From NCBI RefSeq assembly GCF_001598555.1, contig NZ_BCZE01000001.1:293525-357524 (forward strand): DNA of 64,000 nt. Reading direction: 5' to 3'. Below the pieces are notes generated by a model. That model was not told the origin of the DNA, made no database searches, and worked only from the letters and a program-made list of their open reading frames with translations. Source of the DNA: Novosphingobium rosa NBRC 15208. GTDB taxonomy: Bacteria > Pseudomonadota > Alphaproteobacteria > Sphingomonadales > Sphingomonadaceae. Positions 62,754 through 64,000 of the stretch are shown piece after piece. Made by a program: the position numbers and the translations under genes. Numbering within the stretch: position 1 is the first letter of the stretch; the number at the start of each line of letters is the position of its first letter.

Positions 62754-64000
62754 TCAGGGGCAAATATTGGGAAGCGGCTCTTCCACCTCATGCGGCAGCA
62801 CCAGATTGAGCACCACCGCGATCACCGCCGCAGGAATAACGCCCGAGGTCAACAGAATCCGCATGGTCTCCGGCAGATGCGAGAGGGCGGCAGGCTCCAG
62901 CTGCAGGCCAAGGCTGAGCGACAGCGCCACGCCGAAGATCAGCATGTTGCGCTGATTCCACGCCACAGCCGACAGCATCGACAGCGCGCTTGACGCCACC
63001 ATGCCGAACATCACGATCACCCCGCCGCCCAGCACCTCGATGGGGATCGTGGTGATCATCGCGCCGATCTTGGGCAGCAGGCCGCAGACCACCAGAATGA
63101 CCGCGCCCAGCGTCACCACATGGCGGCTCATCATGCCGGTCATGGCGATCAGGCCGACATTCTGGCTAAAGGTGGTGTTGGGCATCGCGCCGAAAATGGC
63201 GGACAGGGCCGTCCCCACACCATCGGCGGCGACCGAACCTTCGAGTTCACGATCCGTGGCGCGGCGTCCGGCGGCATTCTCGCAGATCACCTCGACATCG
63301 CCGATGGTCTCGATCGAGGACACAAAGCCCGTCAGGCAGAAACCCACGATGGCCGAGGCGGAAAGCTCGAAGCCGAAATGGAAGGGCATGGGCACCATCA
63401 CCAGCCCGGCCTGCGCCACCGGCGCGAAATCCACCCGCCCCATCGCCATCGCCAACACATAGCCCGCCGCCAGCCCCAGCAGCACCGAGGCGGTGGACCA
63501 GATGCCGCGCGCGAAGAATTTCAGCGCCAGCGTCACCACCACCACCGTGCCCGCCAGAAGCCAGCTTTCGCCCGCTCCAAACGCCGGCGTGCCGATGGCC
63601 GTGACCCCGCCCGCCGAATATTGCACCCCCACCCGCATCAGCGAGAGGCCGATCATCAACACCACCAGACCCGTCACCAGCGGCGGCAGGGCAAAGCGGA
63701 TGCGCCCGACAAAGCGGCTCAGCCCGGCATGCAGCAGGCCGCCGCACAGGGCCGCCGTGGTCAGCGCGGCCATGCCTGAAGGGCCCTTGCCCGCCACGAT
63801 GGGCACCATCACCGAGATGTAGGCAAAGCTGGTGCCCTGAACCAGCGGCAGCCGCGCGCCGACAGGCCCCAGCCCGATCGTCTGCAGCAGCGTGGCGATG
63901 CCGGCGAACAGCATCGACATCTGGATCATATAGATCATCTGCGACGTATCGGGCGAGCCGAAGCCGAAACCCGCCGCCCCCGCCACGATGATCGGCGGGG
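62754..64000 (-). CDS. NCS2 family nucleobase:cation symporter, partial
   Basis: Inner-membrane purine/xanthine or uracil permease; 415 residues are visible and the N-terminus is beyond the right edge (the frame is open to 64000, reading PPIIVAGAAGFGFG). Family blocks are QTIGLGPVGARLPLVQGTSFAYI, SSIETIGDVEVICENAAGR and the substrate-binding region GAMPNTTFSQNVGLIAMTGM, where the QNxGxxxxTG-type motif is intact. About twelve helices are visible. Xanthine/urate-type members carry the same VQGTSFA motif, so a purine substrate is likelier than uracil. It would salvage bases released by nucleoside hydrolases. Confidence 0.9.
   Translation of the reverse strand, partial: PPIIVAGAAGFGFGSPDTSQMIYMIQMSMLFAGIATLLQTIGLGPVGARLPLVQGTSFAYISVMVPIVAGKGPSGMAALTTAALCGGLLHAGLSRFVGRIRFALPPLVTGLVVLMIGLSLMRVGVQYSAGGVTAIGTPAFGAGESWLLAGTVVVVTLALKFFARGIWSTASVLLGLAAGYVLAMAMGRVDFAPVAQAGLVMVPMPFHFGFELSASAIVGFCLTGFVSSIETIGDVEVICENAAGRRATDRELEGSVAADGVGTALSAIFGAMPNTTFSQNVGLIAMTGMMSRHVVTLGAVILVVCGLLPKIGAMITTIPIEVLGGGVIVMFGMVASSALSMLSAVAWNQRNMLIFGVALSLSLGLQLEPAALSHLPETMRILLTSGVIPAAVIAVVLNLVLPHEVEEPLPNICP

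Noticed and set aside
1..64000. tRNA, rRNA, insertion sequences, prophage or integrase genes
   Set aside because: None could be recognised; there is no transposase-like protein, no tRNA-like cloverleaf with flanking repeats and no phage gene.

Overview
The window is GC-rich and packed with TonB-dependent receptors (five complete), a FecI/FecR pair, carbohydrate-active enzymes, type I and two-partner secretion, and Tat-exported proteins. This suggests an alphaproteobacterium of the sphingomonad type (Novosphingobium/Sphingomonas-like). That assignment is inferred from gene content, as no rRNA or tRNA was found. The protein families were assigned by reading motifs, not by database search.

Layout. 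(1) 1-4.9 kb: a STN-domain TonB receptor, a PepSY membrane protein and a Tat-exported nucleoside-hydrolase-like protein. (2) 4.9-12.8 kb: a sugar-polymer locus with GH42 divergent from a TonB receptor, GH51 and GH30, which fits arabinogalactan or arabinan use. (3) 12.9-17 kb: an iron-uptake unit (siderophore receptor, FecR, FecI) with Fur-box-like sites; the sigma gene has no ordinary start codon. (4) 17.1-27.7 kb: a type I secretion operon (TolC, ABC, HlyD) divergent from a 1904-residue secreted nuclease with lamin-tail, Calx-beta, cadherin and RTX repeats. (5) 27.7-40.3 kb: a nucleoside-use locus: LacI regulator, ribokinase, CNT nucleoside permease, an orphan TrpF-like barrel, nucleoside hydrolase, phytase-like esterase, TonB receptor, PfkB kinase, a tandem-TetR regulator and an MFS carrier. 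Two copies of one LacI-type operator tie it together. (6) 40.3-45.6 kb: a TonB receptor, a secreted PI-PLC and a Tat protein behind a Pho-box-like site, then a GST. (7) 45.7-53.4 kb: a lipid-modification cluster with two CFA-synthase-like methyltransferases, an FAD oxidoreductase, DUF1295, DUF1365, DUF2177 and DUF6134 proteins, and an ECF sigma/anti-sigma pair. (8) 53.4-55.1 kb: two small genes and gene debris. (9) 55.2-62.7 kb: a TpsB/TpsA secretion pair whose exoprotein carries five exact 88-residue repeats. (10) 62.7-64 kb: an NCS2 nucleobase permease cut by the window end.

Working together: the secreted nuclease, nucleoside permease, hydrolase and ribokinase form a plausible chain from extracellular DNA/RNA to central metabolism. 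The locus therefore reads as a set of nutrient-scavenging modules (iron, plant sugars, nucleosides, phosphate), each built around its own TonB receptor and its own regulator. Two places hold remnants of gene pairs joined head to head, which points to past deletions.
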